Origin: Ruegeria arenilitoris
Lineage (GTDB): Bacteria; Pseudomonadota; Alphaproteobacteria; Rhodobacterales; Rhodobacteraceae
DNA: 64,000 nucleotides
NCBI RefSeq assembly: GCF_013031355.1
Contig: NZ_WPZO01000005.1
Coordinates: 62,001-126,000 of the forward strand
Direction of reading: 5' to 3'
The notes under the pieces were generated by a model. The model was given only the letters and a program-made list of their open reading frames with translations, was not told the origin of the DNA and did no database searches. A program made the position numbers and the translations under genes. This document shows positions 48,098-56,641 of this stretch, one piece after another. The number at the start of each line of letters is the position of its first letter. Positions within the stretch are counted from its first letter, which is position 1.

Positions 48098-48106
48098 TTA
48101 TCCACA
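48098..48106 (+). promoter_or_regulatory. DnaA box
   Basis: Exact consensus TTATCCACA on the plus strand, between the operator pair and the iterons, as expected for host DnaA assistance at an iteron origin. Confidence 0.8.
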
Positions 48107-48203
48107 GAAACGGTCCATGAATGCGCCTCCAATAGACACTGTCACCTAAATCCACCCACCGAAAGGTCCGGGTTTAGGGTCTAAACTGTCCGAAAATTCA
48201 AAG

Positions 48204-48313
48204 CCCTGCGAATCGGCACCCTTCTTCCCGCAAACCGGAACCTTTGGTCCTGCATGTGGGTTCTTTTGATCCCGGAATCGGGTACCTTTGATCCCGTATT
48301 CAGGTACTGGAAG
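48204..48313 (+). repeat. Five tandem 22-bp iterons
   Basis: Repeat units start at 48204, 48226, 48248, 48270 and 48292, an exact 22-bp period (two helical turns). The best copies share the pattern TCCCG-n(1-2)-A-n(1-2)-C-GGGTACCTTT; for example the unit at 48270 reads TCCCGGAATCGGGTACCTTT. The outer copies are more degenerate. These are the probable binding sites of the initiator. Confidence 0.85.
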
Positions 48314-48317
48314 TACA

Positions 48318-48390
48318 CCTAACTATTGTTTTATAATGATTTTTTTGACTTAAAGATTCTAAAACATCTAAAAATAATAAACTCTTTGTT
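48318..48390. other. AT-rich stretch, probable DNA unwinding element
   Basis: A run of about 73 bases, dominated by A and T with T7 and A5 tracts, directly beside the last iteron and unlike the GC-rich surroundings. The position fits a melting region. Confidence 0.7.
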
Positions 48391-48415
48391 GGCCTGTGTG
48401 CTCTCTTTTCTTTTA

Positions 48416-48430
48416 GTTTCGTGGCGAAAC
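48416..48430. promoter_or_regulatory. parS-like palindrome variant upstream of parA
   Basis: GTTTCGTGGCGAAAC has the same GTTTCG/CGAAAC arms and 15-bp length as the three sites in rep and parB, with a different 3-base centre. Confidence 0.6.
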
Positions 48431-48488
48431 CGAGCACCAAGACCATATTCTGTGGAAAACTCCCTTTCAGAGGATAGCCTCAGCGCAA

Positions 48489-48532
48489 AATGTTCGCTAT
48501 GTTGGGCAATATACGCCGGTAAGGCGAACATT
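48489..48532. promoter_or_regulatory. Inverted repeat at the parA promoter
   Basis: Perfect 9-bp arms AATGTTCGC and GCGAACATT separated by 26 bases, ending 16 bases before the parA GTG. It is a candidate operator for ParA-mediated autorepression of parAB. Confidence 0.55.
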
Positions 48533-48548
48533 ATCTGAGGCATCGACA

Positions 48549-49934
48549 GTGAATAAATCTACCCAACCTCCTCTGCCGCCCTATTTGAACCTGGACCCCG
48601 AGCTTGCAGCGGAGAAGCTGCCTGATCCTATCGGGACCTCTCGATTCGCAAAAGCGGCTACGTTCTGTGCCAAGGGACGCGAAGATCTGGCCCGTCGGGG
48701 ATATGCCCCGGATGGTGAGAAAAGATTGCGCCGGTTCTCGATTTGGGAAATCACCAAATACCTGATCCCAGTGGCTCCCGCTCATTTGCGCCGGGTTCTG
48801 AAGGCAAACCCGGATCTGCCCCAGGGTGAAGGCGAGGCTGGTTCGAAATGGTTCACGCTGGAAGAAGTTCTCACACTCAGGCAGCATTTCGCCGCGGAAG
48901 GCGTCAGCACTAAGGAATACTTGCCGTACCGACCAGAAGGGTTGCCTGCTAAAGTCGTGGCGGTTGCCAACTTCAAAGGCGGTGTCGGCAAAACCTCGAC
49001 CGCTGCGCATCTGGCCATGTCTGCTGCGTTGGACGGGTATAAAGTACTGGTCATCGACCTGGACAGTCAGGGATCGATGACCTCCATTCTGGGTGGAAAT
49101 GTTGCGGATGAATGGCAAACGGTATTTCCGCTGATTGCCAAAGATTACGCTCGTGCCGTGCAGGAGGAAAACAGGGTTAGGGATGCTGCGGGTCAGCCTG
49201 AAATTCCCCTGGATGAGACCCTGCAAGAGGCGCTGAATACCCTGCCCCGCGATGTCATTCAAAAGACGCACTGGCCCAATATCGATCTGATAGGCGCTCA
49301 GCTGAACCTTTATTGGGCCGAGTTTCAGATCCCGGTCTGGCGTATGGGGCTGCGCAGCTGGCCGCTTTGGGACGGCTTGACCAACTTCCTGCATGATGAA
49401 GGCGTTCTTAACGATTATGACATCGTATTCCTGGATACGCCTCCTGCACTTGGGTACCTAACGATCAACGCGCTGGCTGCTGCTGACATTTTGTTGGTCC
49501 CCCTCGGCGCGTCATTCCTTGAGTTCGACTCGACGGGTCGGTTCTTCGACATGCTCTACACGACTTTCGCAAGCATTGAGGATGGTGAGAACGCGGCCCA
49601 GCGGGCGGCGGGTTTACCTGAACTTAAGTTTGAATGGGATGTAGTGCGGGCGATCATCACCCGCTTCGATGCCAGCCAACAGACGGATATGGCCAACGTT
49701 ATCCAGGCCTATTTCGGGGATTTCATGAACGCATACAGGCAGGACTATACGGCGTTGGTCGGGCAGGCTGGGGAACAGGTGAACGGCATCTATGAGGCCG
49801 ATTACAGGGATTTCAACCGGGACACATACGTAAGAGGTCGGGAAACGTTTGACCGCACCTATGCCGAATTCAAACAGGTTCTGATCGGCTGCTGGTGGCG
49901 TGACGCTCAGATGGGAGGAGAAGCAGATGGCTAA
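48549..49934 (+). CDS. parA: Plasmid partition ATPase ParA (type Ia, with N-terminal DNA-binding region)
   Basis: A 461-residue ATPase that drives segregation of the replicon. The first 130 residues carry an MerR/HTH-like region (S-I-W-E-I-T-K-Y near 60), which in this class represses the par operon. The deviant Walker A N-F-K-G-G-V-G-K-T-S is near 145, A' motif V-I-D-L-D-S-Q-G near 172 and Walker B-like V-F-L-D-T-P-P-A-L-G-Y near 296. The start is GTG at 48549 with TGAGG upstream. The stop overlaps the parB start (ATGGCTAA). Confidence 0.92.
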   Translation: MNKSTQPPLPPYLNLDPELAAEKLPDPIGTSRFAKAATFCAKGREDLARRGYAPDGEKRLRRFSIWEITKYLIPVAPAHLRRVLKANPDLPQGEGEAGSKWFTLEEVLTLRQHFAAEGVSTKEYLPYRPEGLPAKVVAVANFKGGVGKTSTAAHLAMSAALDGYKVLVIDLDSQGSMTSILGGNVADEWQTVFPLIAKDYARAVQEENRVRDAAGQPEIPLDETLQEALNTLPRDVIQKTHWPNIDLIGAQLNLYWAEFQIPVWRMGLRSWPLWDGLTNFLHDEGVLNDYDIVFLDTPPALGYLTINALAAADILLVPLGASFLEFDSTGRFFDMLYTTFASIEDGENAAQRAAGLPELKFEWDVVRAIITRFDASQQTDMANVIQAYFGDFMNAYRQDYTALVGQAGEQVNGIYEADYRDFNRDTYVRGRETFDRTYAEFKQVLIGCWWRDAQMGGEADG

Positions 49935-51012
49935 GCGCAGAAGATTGACCGCTCCGGATACTGCGGAACTGGAACAGCTTGAGGCCGGTTTCGCCGCGAA
50001 ACCGTCAATTAGCCCGTTTGAGACCATATCCTCAACGCCCCCGATTGCTCAGGTTGCGGCTGAGGCAGCGACTTTGAATGGCATGACCGCCGTCACGGAT
50101 CGTCTGGCCCTGGCGCAGGATCAGGGGGATGCGGCACGGTGGCGCGATGCTCAAGACGCAGGGTTGGTGGCGGAAATGCTGCCATTGGATCAAATCGACG
50201 CAGACTTCATTCGCCGCGACCGGATGGTCGAAGACGAAGATGCCATGGCCGAACTGCTCGAGTCGCTGCGCGTCCACGGTCTGCGTACTCCGATCGAGGT
50301 AACGCGGGATGGGGACAGTTACGGGCTGATCTCGGGATTCCGACGTCTGAACGCCTTTCGGCGTCTTGCGGACACGGATCCGCGTTTTGCTGAAATCCCG
50401 GCCTTCATCCGCGAGGCGGGATCGGGGCAGGGTGCCTATGTGTCCATGGTCGAGGAAAACGAGCTCAGGTCAAACCTCAGCCCTTATGAACGCGGTCGCA
50501 TTGCGGTGCTGGCTGCAGGGCAGGGGGTGTTTGCGTCGACCGAAGCCGCTGTCGATGTCCTGTTTGCAGCGGCCTCCAAGGCAAAACGATCCAAGGTTCG
50601 CAGCTTTGCGATGGTGCACGAAGCGTTGGGTGACCTGTTGCAACATCCCGTTGCTTTGTCCGAGAAGTCTGGCTTGAAACTGGCCTCGGCACTGCGGGAC
50701 GGTGCGCAGACCAAACTGCGTCAGGCTCTGGCCGGGGTAGGGGAGCTGGATCCGAAATCGGAGTGGGCTTTGCTGGAGGACGCCTTGAAAACGTCACCCG
50801 CACCGTCAAAGGACAAGGCGCGCGGGGGGCGTCCACAGCAGGTTCAGCGGTTGCCGACTGTCGCCCTGCCTGGGGGAGGCGATATCATGGCCGAAGTTTC
50901 CGCCGGAGAGCTGCGCATTCGTGTTCGTGGGAAAGAGGTCTCTGCCGAGGACGCACAGGATATCGTAGGGAAACTTGCCGAATATCTCGGTGAGTTTCGC
51001 CGCGAAACCTGA
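49927..51012 (+). CDS. parB: Partition protein ParB
   Basis: A 361-residue centromere-binding protein. An N-terminal ParA-contact segment, a CTPase/ParB domain (R-R-D-R-M near 100, G-L-R-T-P-I-E-V near 120, G-F-R-R-L-N-A-F near 140 and V-E-E-N-E-L-R-S-N-L-S-P-Y-E-R-G near 180), an HTH region and a C-terminal dimerisation part are seen. The ATG at 49927 overlaps the parA stop. Both ends of the gene contain a parS-like palindrome in frame, encoding G-F-A-A-K-P near residue 22 and F-R-R-E-T at the C-terminus. Confidence 0.92.
   Translation: MAKRRRLTAPDTAELEQLEAGFAAKPSISPFETISSTPPIAQVAAEAATLNGMTAVTDRLALAQDQGDAARWRDAQDAGLVAEMLPLDQIDADFIRRDRMVEDEDAMAELLESLRVHGLRTPIEVTRDGDSYGLISGFRRLNAFRRLADTDPRFAEIPAFIREAGSGQGAYVSMVEENELRSNLSPYERGRIAVLAAGQGVFASTEAAVDVLFAAASKAKRSKVRSFAMVHEALGDLLQHPVALSEKSGLKLASALRDGAQTKLRQALAGVGELDPKSEWALLEDALKTSPAPSKDKARGGRPQQVQRLPTVALPGGGDIMAEVSAGELRIRVRGKEVSAEDAQDIVGKLAEYLGEFRRET
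49986..50004. promoter_or_regulatory. parS-like palindrome at the 5' end of parB
   Basis: Perfect 19-bp palindrome CGGTTTCGCCGCGAAACCG within parB codons 20-26. Contains the exact 15-bp core found in rep and at the parB 3' end. Confidence 0.78.
50994..51008. promoter_or_regulatory. parS-like palindrome at the 3' end of parB
   Basis: Exact 15-bp core GTTTCGCCGCGAAAC ending 4 bases before the last base of the parB stop codon. Confidence 0.75.
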
Positions 51013-51105
51013 GCCTGGACCAAAAGACTTGATGTTACGGGTGACGTTAGTGGTGCGCAAAACGACTTTATTTTGCGCACCCAACCAACTGATTGCCATA
51101 CTATA

Positions 51106-51283
51106 GGGGCTCTGTTGCGAAGCTTATCACTGAACGAGGAGATCACGCCGGACCAGCGGGTTAAGAAGCCAGTTTCGCGAATTGGAGAAATGGGCAGAGC
51201 CCAGGCGTGAATTGACCTTTGCGGATCATGTTTGCGACTTCGATTCCATCCAAAGTTGCCGCAGCAGAAGCAAAGTCTTTGCC
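51106..51283 (-). mobile_element. Truncated IS6-family element, transposase C-terminus and right end
   Basis: The last 40 or so codons on the minus strand, ending with TAA at 51161, read as a transposase tail with A-S-A-A-A-T-L-D-G-I-E-V-A-N-M-I-R-K-G-Q-F, like the DDE-domain end of IS6 transposases. The terminal inverted-repeat-like GGGCTCTGTTGC follows at about 51107. The rest of the element is missing; an open frame continues to 51583 but shows no transposase likeness before about 51283. It is a decayed insertion beside parB. Confidence 0.75.
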
Positions 51284-51539
51284 CGATTGTTCAAACCTGG
51301 ACCGGAACGGGTAGGGCGCTGAAAAACGGCACCAGCTTGCTTCGTACGTAGTTGCACTCGTGTCAGCATCCAAGCTGTCCTCATCGGGGCACGAACGGGC
51401 GGGAAGCAGATCTTCACTGCGACTGCATTGACAGAGGCTCAAGTATCGTAAGTAAGCCGACGCCATATTTCTGACCATCGGAAATTGAAAAGTGTATCGG
51501 AGACTGATCCTGATTTGCGGCGGTAGATTAGTATGTCTG
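51284..51539. other. Gene-poor stretch between the IS remnant and mtlK
   Basis: No recognisable gene. Open frames here have no family likeness and overlap the IS remnant. It may be non-transposase DNA brought together by the insertion or deletion event. Confidence 0.4.
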
Positions 51540-53039
51540 TCAAACCAGAGTGACATATTCAGCAATAGCTCTCCGACCGCCACTCTGCCAGATCGTGTTC
51601 ATCCACGCGGTGAAGGCTTCGGAAAACTGTTTGCTGATGCTGGACGTGCCATAATATTGGCGTTGGTTCAGCCAAAGTTCCGGATCGGCTTTGGACGCCA
51701 GGGCTGTCTTTTGAAGGTCTTCCCAATACGGGTCGTTTGGCGCAATTTCGGAGCCGTCTTCACGAACACCAGTGCACATCCTGCACCAAAATGCTTCGGC
51801 CAGTGCCAGTCCTTGTATGGAGGACCCGGAAACAACCGCATCGCGCAATGAGGGCAGCAAAAAAACCGGGTGTCGGGAAGATCCGTCAAACGCGACCCGG
51901 CGTGTTGTGTCGTGAACTGCACTGTTGGAAAATCTCTTCTTTACCAATTCAAGATATTCCTCCCCGGTCGTCCCGGGTACAGCTTGGACGTGAGGTAGAA
52001 TTTCCTCCGCCTGAACTTTCTCAAAAAATGCCAGGATGTCAGGGTCCAGCATGCAGTCTGAAATCGTCGGGATACTCAGAATTTCCCCAACATTTGCCAG
52101 CAGTTGGTGCCCTCCGTTCAAAACCCGCAGTTTCATGATCTCATAGCTGTGGACATCATGGGTGAGCGTTACGCCCACTTGTTCCAAAGGTGGCCGCCCG
52201 GCGCAGAAGTCATCTTCGATCACCCATTGGCGAAAATTTTCGTGCGAAACAGGAGCGCGGTCGTCGATGCCAAGCGCGAGGCTTTGCGAGACCACTTGGT
52301 CCGTCGTTGCGGGCACGATGCAATCGACCATCGAATTGGGGAACGCGCCGTGTCCATCAATCCAGTTGGCCAGATCAGGGTCGGACATACGCGCCAAGCC
52401 TACAACACAGTCGCGCAGGATTCTGCCATTGCCCTGAAGGTTGTCGCAGCTGAGCGCAGTAAAGGGCTTGAGGCCGTTCGCCCGGCGCTGCTTTAGCGCC
52501 GCTACAATGGCACCAAAAGCCGTGCGGGGTTGGTTCGGGTTCCGCGCATCATGGCGAATATCTTCGTGATCCGTGTCGAAGGCCCCGGTGTTGGCATCCA
52601 GAAAGTACCCGCCCTCGGTTACTGTCAGCGACACAATCCGGATGGATGGGTCAACCAACTTACGGATCAGGGCAGCATTGTTGTCCTCTATCGGCAGGTA
52701 GTCGATCATCGGGCCGATCACTTCGGCGGAAATGCCTGTCGGGTCCAGTTCGATCAAGGTGGTCAGGCAGTCCTGCGCGAGCAACCTCTCGCGCATCACG
52801 ACATCATATTTTCGTACACCGGCCCCGATGATCGCCCAGTCATAGGCCAGACCCTGCTGCATCATCTGGTGAATATACCAGGCCTGATGTGCGCGGTGAA
52901 AATTGCCTAGCCCGATATGGACGATCCCCGGCGTCAGGTCAGTGCGCGCATATGTCGGAGTCCTGACGGTTGCCGGCAGGTCCGAAAGACTATCGCGCCG
53001 CAGCCGCGCCGGAGGGTTTGCCTTCGTCACAGGGTTCAT
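51540..53039 (-). CDS. mtlK: Mannitol 2-dehydrogenase
   Basis: A 499-residue polyol-specific long-chain dehydrogenase oxidising D-mannitol (or D-arabitol) to the ketose. The N-terminal Rossmann motif H-I-G-L-G-N-F-H-R-A-H-Q-A-W and the C-terminal mannitol dehydrogenase domain with the K-L-R-V-L-N-G-G-H-Q active-site block (near residue 304) are intact, as is the length. It is the last gene of the polyol operon, 1 base after smoS, and feeds fructose or xylulose to XylB-type kinases. Confidence 0.94.
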   Translation of the reverse strand: MNPVTKANPPARLRRDSLSDLPATVRTPTYARTDLTPGIVHIGLGNFHRAHQAWYIHQMMQQGLAYDWAIIGAGVRKYDVVMRERLLAQDCLTTLIELDPTGISAEVIGPMIDYLPIEDNNAALIRKLVDPSIRIVSLTVTEGGYFLDANTGAFDTDHEDIRHDARNPNQPRTAFGAIVAALKQRRANGLKPFTALSCDNLQGNGRILRDCVVGLARMSDPDLANWIDGHGAFPNSMVDCIVPATTDQVVSQSLALGIDDRAPVSHENFRQWVIEDDFCAGRPPLEQVGVTLTHDVHSYEIMKLRVLNGGHQLLANVGEILSIPTISDCMLDPDILAFFEKVQAEEILPHVQAVPGTTGEEYLELVKKRFSNSAVHDTTRRVAFDGSSRHPVFLLPSLRDAVVSGSSIQGLALAEAFWCRMCTGVREDGSEIAPNDPYWEDLQKTALASKADPELWLNQRQYYGTSSISKQFSEAFTAWMNTIWQSGGRRAIAEYVTLV

Positions 53040-53808
53040 CAGCTCATCCAGTTTCCGCCATCAACATTGTAGGTCTGTGCGACGATGTACTTGGCCTCGT
53101 CCGAGGCCAGAAACACCGCCATTCCGGTCAGGTCTTCGGCGCGCCCCATCCGGCCATAGGGGACCGCCGCCGCCACTTCGTGTTTCTTTTGTCCAAGGGG
53201 TTTGCCTTCGTGTTTTGCAAAGAACGCATCGACACCGTCCCAGTGTTCGCCGTCCACTACACCCGGAGCTATGGCGTTCACGTTGATCCCGTGAGAGATC
53301 AGGTTCAGTCCGGCCGATTGGGTCAGGGATATGATTGCCGCCTTGCTGGCGCAGTACACAGCGACCAGGGGCTCGCCACGTCGTCCGGCCTGAGACGCCA
53401 TGTTGATGATCCGGCCTTTGGTCCCGTGTTCGATCATGTGACGCGCGACGGCCTGCATCGTGAACAGTGTACCAGCGACGTTGATTTCGAAGACGCGGGT
53501 ATAGTCGGCGCGCTCGATCTCGACGATTGGGGCGGCGGTGAAGATGGCCGCATTGTTGATCAGAATGTCGATGGGACCGAAATGCGCGGCCGTTTGCGCG
53601 ACGGCGTCATCTATGCTGCTCTGGTTGGTTACGTCCATTCCGACGGCCATGGCGGCGTCCCCGATTTCGGTCGCTTCCTCTTGCGCCCGACGGTCGTCAA
53701 TGTCGGCTATCGCGACACGCGCGCCTTCGGCAGCATACGCCTTGGCAAAGGCCAACCCTATGCCACGCGCGGCCCCGGTGATGAGGGCGGTTTTGCCAGC
53801 CAGGCGGT

Positions 53809-53812
<4 letters not shown>
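53039..53812 (-). CDS. smoS: Sorbitol dehydrogenase (SDR family)
   Basis: A 257-residue classical [13 protein letters not shown] near residue 13, N-N-A-A near 87, and the S-Q-A-G-R and Y-C-A-S-K-A catalytic Ser/Tyr/Lys. It matches the polyol/sorbitol dehydrogenase that follows the smo transporter genes in Rhodobacter. It overlaps the ATPase gene by 4 bases and shares its first base with the mtlK start position. Confidence 0.91.
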
Positions 53813-54813
<1,001 letters not shown>

Positions 54814-54825
54814 ACGGAAGGCTCC

Positions 54826-55656
54826 TTATTTCACAGCGCCGAAGGTCAGGCCGCGGACAAGTTGTTTCTGGCTGAACCAGCCAAGGATCAGGATCGGTGC
54901 AATCGCCATGGTCGAGGCCGCGCTGAGCTTGGCAAAGAACAGGCCTTCGGGGCTGGAATAGCTGGCGATGAAGGCAGTGAGCGGGGCCGCGTCAACAGCT
55001 GTCAGGTTGAGGGTCCAGAACGCCTCGTTCCACGCCAGGATGAAGTTCAACAGCACGGTCGAGGCGATGCCGGGAATGGCCATGGGTGTCAGGACATAGA
55101 GGATTTCCTCTTTCAAGGTCGCCCCGTCCATCCGCGCTGCCTCAAGGATTTCTCCGGGGATTTCGCGGAAATAGGTGTAGAGCATCCAGACGATGATCGG
55201 CAGGTTGATCAACATCAGGACCACGACCAACCCTCCGCGTGTGTCCAGCAGACCCAGACGGATGAACAGCAGGTAGATCGGGTAGAGAACGCCTACCGCT
55301 GGCAGCATCTTGGTGGACAGCATCCACAATAGGATGTCTTTGGTGCGTTTCGAGGGCACGAAGGCCATCGCCCATGCAGCGGGCACTGCGATGATCACGC
55401 CCAGAATGGTGGAACCGCCTGCGATGATGACCGAGTTCCACAGGAACCGCATGTAATCCGAGCGTTCCTGCACGATGGCATAGTTCTCAAGCGTCCAGTT
55501 GAAGTTCAGGAACAGCGGTGGGCTGGCGATGGCTTGCGCTTCGGTCTTGAAGCTGGTCAGGATCGTCCAGAGGATTGGGAAAAAGATCAGCAGTCCAACA
55601 GCCCAGGCAAGGGCGGTGTTCAGCGATTTGCGGCGGGTTGTGACGGCGCGGGCCAT
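54826..55656 (-). CDS. smoG: Polyol ABC transporter permease SmoG
   Basis: A 276-residue CUT1 permease with six helices and the cytosolic EAA loop E-A-A-R-M-D-G-A near residue 175. It pairs with SmoF. It lies 12 bases before the ATPase gene and 12 bases after smoF. Confidence 0.92.
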   Translation of the reverse strand: MARAVTTRRKSLNTALAWAVGLLIFFPILWTILTSFKTEAQAIASPPLFLNFNWTLENYAIVQERSDYMRFLWNSVIIAGGSTILGVIIAVPAAWAMAFVPSKRTKDILLWMLSTKMLPAVGVLYPIYLLFIRLGLLDTRGGLVVVLMLINLPIIVWMLYTYFREIPGEILEAARMDGATLKEEILYVLTPMAIPGIASTVLLNFILAWNEAFWTLNLTAVDAAPLTAFIASYSSPEGLFFAKLSAASTMAIAPILILGWFSQKQLVRGLTFGAVK

Positions 55657-55668
55657 GGTCGTTCCTCC

Positions 55669-56535
55669 TCACGCGTCCAGGTTTTTGCCGACGATGCGCA
55701 TCAGGAAGATGGCAACGATGTTGGCAAGTATGATGGCGTAGACACCTCCGGCTGATCCAAGGCCAACGTTCTGGCTTTCCAGCACGCGCTGGAAGATCAG
55801 GTAGGTGAGTGTGCGGGTGCCGAACGCGCCGCCGGTGGTCACGAAAATCTCGGCGAAGATCGACAGAAGGAAGATCGTCTGGATCAGGATCACGATGGTA
55901 ATCGCGCGGCTCAGATGCGGCAAGACGATGTGGTAGAAGCGTTTTAGGACAGGTGCGCCGTCCATCTCGGCCGCTTCCAGCTGTTCGCTGTCCAGCGACT
56001 GGATCGCGGTTAGCAGGATCAGCGTGGCGAAGGGTAGCCACTGCCACGAGACGATCATGATGATCGAGGTCATCGACGCTTCGGACAGCCATGAAATCGG
56101 CTCGGCCCCGAAAAAGCGCCATAGGTGGGCCAGCAGACCGTTCACCGGGTCCATGAACATGTTCTTCCAGACCAGCGCTGAAACCGTCGGCATGACGAAG
56201 AACGGTGCAATCACCAGAATGCGGACAACGCCTTGGCCCCACATCGGTTGATCCAGCAGCATCGCCAGCAGGATGCCCAGCACCACCGTGATCACCAGAA
56301 CGCCGCCGACGATCACCAGCGTTGCCTGAACCGCGGGCCAGAACGAGCTGGATGAGACGAAGCGGATGTAGTTGTCCAGACCAACCCAGCCCAGATCACC
56401 ACCACGCAGCGGCAGGTATTTCTTGAAGGAAAAATACAGTGTCATCGTCAGTGGCACGAGCATCCAGCCAAGCAGTAGGACCACGGCGGGTGCCATCATA
56501 AGGCGCGCAACGGATCGGGAATGTTGAGTTGCCAT
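55669..56535 (-). CDS. smoF: Polyol ABC transporter permease SmoF
   Basis: A 288-residue CUT1 permease with the MalF/UgpA-type N-terminal helix (A-R-L-M-M-A-P-A-V-V), an EAA loop E-A-A-E-M-D-G-A near residue 185 and six helices. It starts 106 bases after smoE; a GC-rich stem-loop (GGCGGG...CCCGCC) in the gap may adjust the ratio of binding protein to permease. Confidence 0.92.
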   Translation of the reverse strand: MATQHSRSVARLMMAPAVVLLLGWMLVPLTMTLYFSFKKYLPLRGGDLGWVGLDNYIRFVSSSSFWPAVQATLVIVGGVLVITVVLGILLAMLLDQPMWGQGVVRILVIAPFFVMPTVSALVWKNMFMDPVNGLLAHLWRFFGAEPISWLSEASMTSIIMIVSWQWLPFATLILLTAIQSLDSEQLEAAEMDGAPVLKRFYHIVLPHLSRAITIVILIQTIFLLSIFAEIFVTTGGAFGTRTLTYLIFQRVLESQNVGLGSAGGVYAIILANIVAIFLMRIVGKNLDA

Positions 56536-56641
56536 GACGCAAGACCTCTCTGTTCAGGCGCTTACCAGCCTGCGAGAAAAACGTGGGTTGTGGAAGGGTA
56601 AGGCGGGGGGCAGATCTCTGCCCGCCCGCGGGGAGGATGCC

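Larger units (their letters stand above)
47998..48540. other. Replication origin (oriV) region between rep and parA
   Basis: A 581-base gene-free stretch separates rep from parA. From rep to parA it holds: two inverted iteron-like units near the rep start (48032-48051 and 48061-48080), a perfect DnaA box TTATCCACA, a GTTTAG-GGT-CTAAAC palindrome (48172-48186), five direct iterons (48204-48313), an AT-rich stretch (48318-48390) suited to strand opening, a parS-like palindrome, and a 9-bp inverted repeat before parA. This is the standard build of an iteron-controlled origin; the function is inferred from the arrangement. Confidence 0.85.

Noticed and set aside
48172-48186. GTTTAG-GGT-CTAAAC palindrome as another parS
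   Set aside because: Same size and shape as parS but a different arm base; kept only as an origin inverted repeat.
48326-48543. Two 70-codon frames across the origin
   Set aside because: They lie on opposite strands in AT-rich origin DNA with no family likeness and no ribosome site.
51161-51583. 140-codon frame after parB as a complete gene
   Set aside because: Only its last 40 codons match an IS6 transposase; the earlier part has no likeness, so it is reported as a truncated element.
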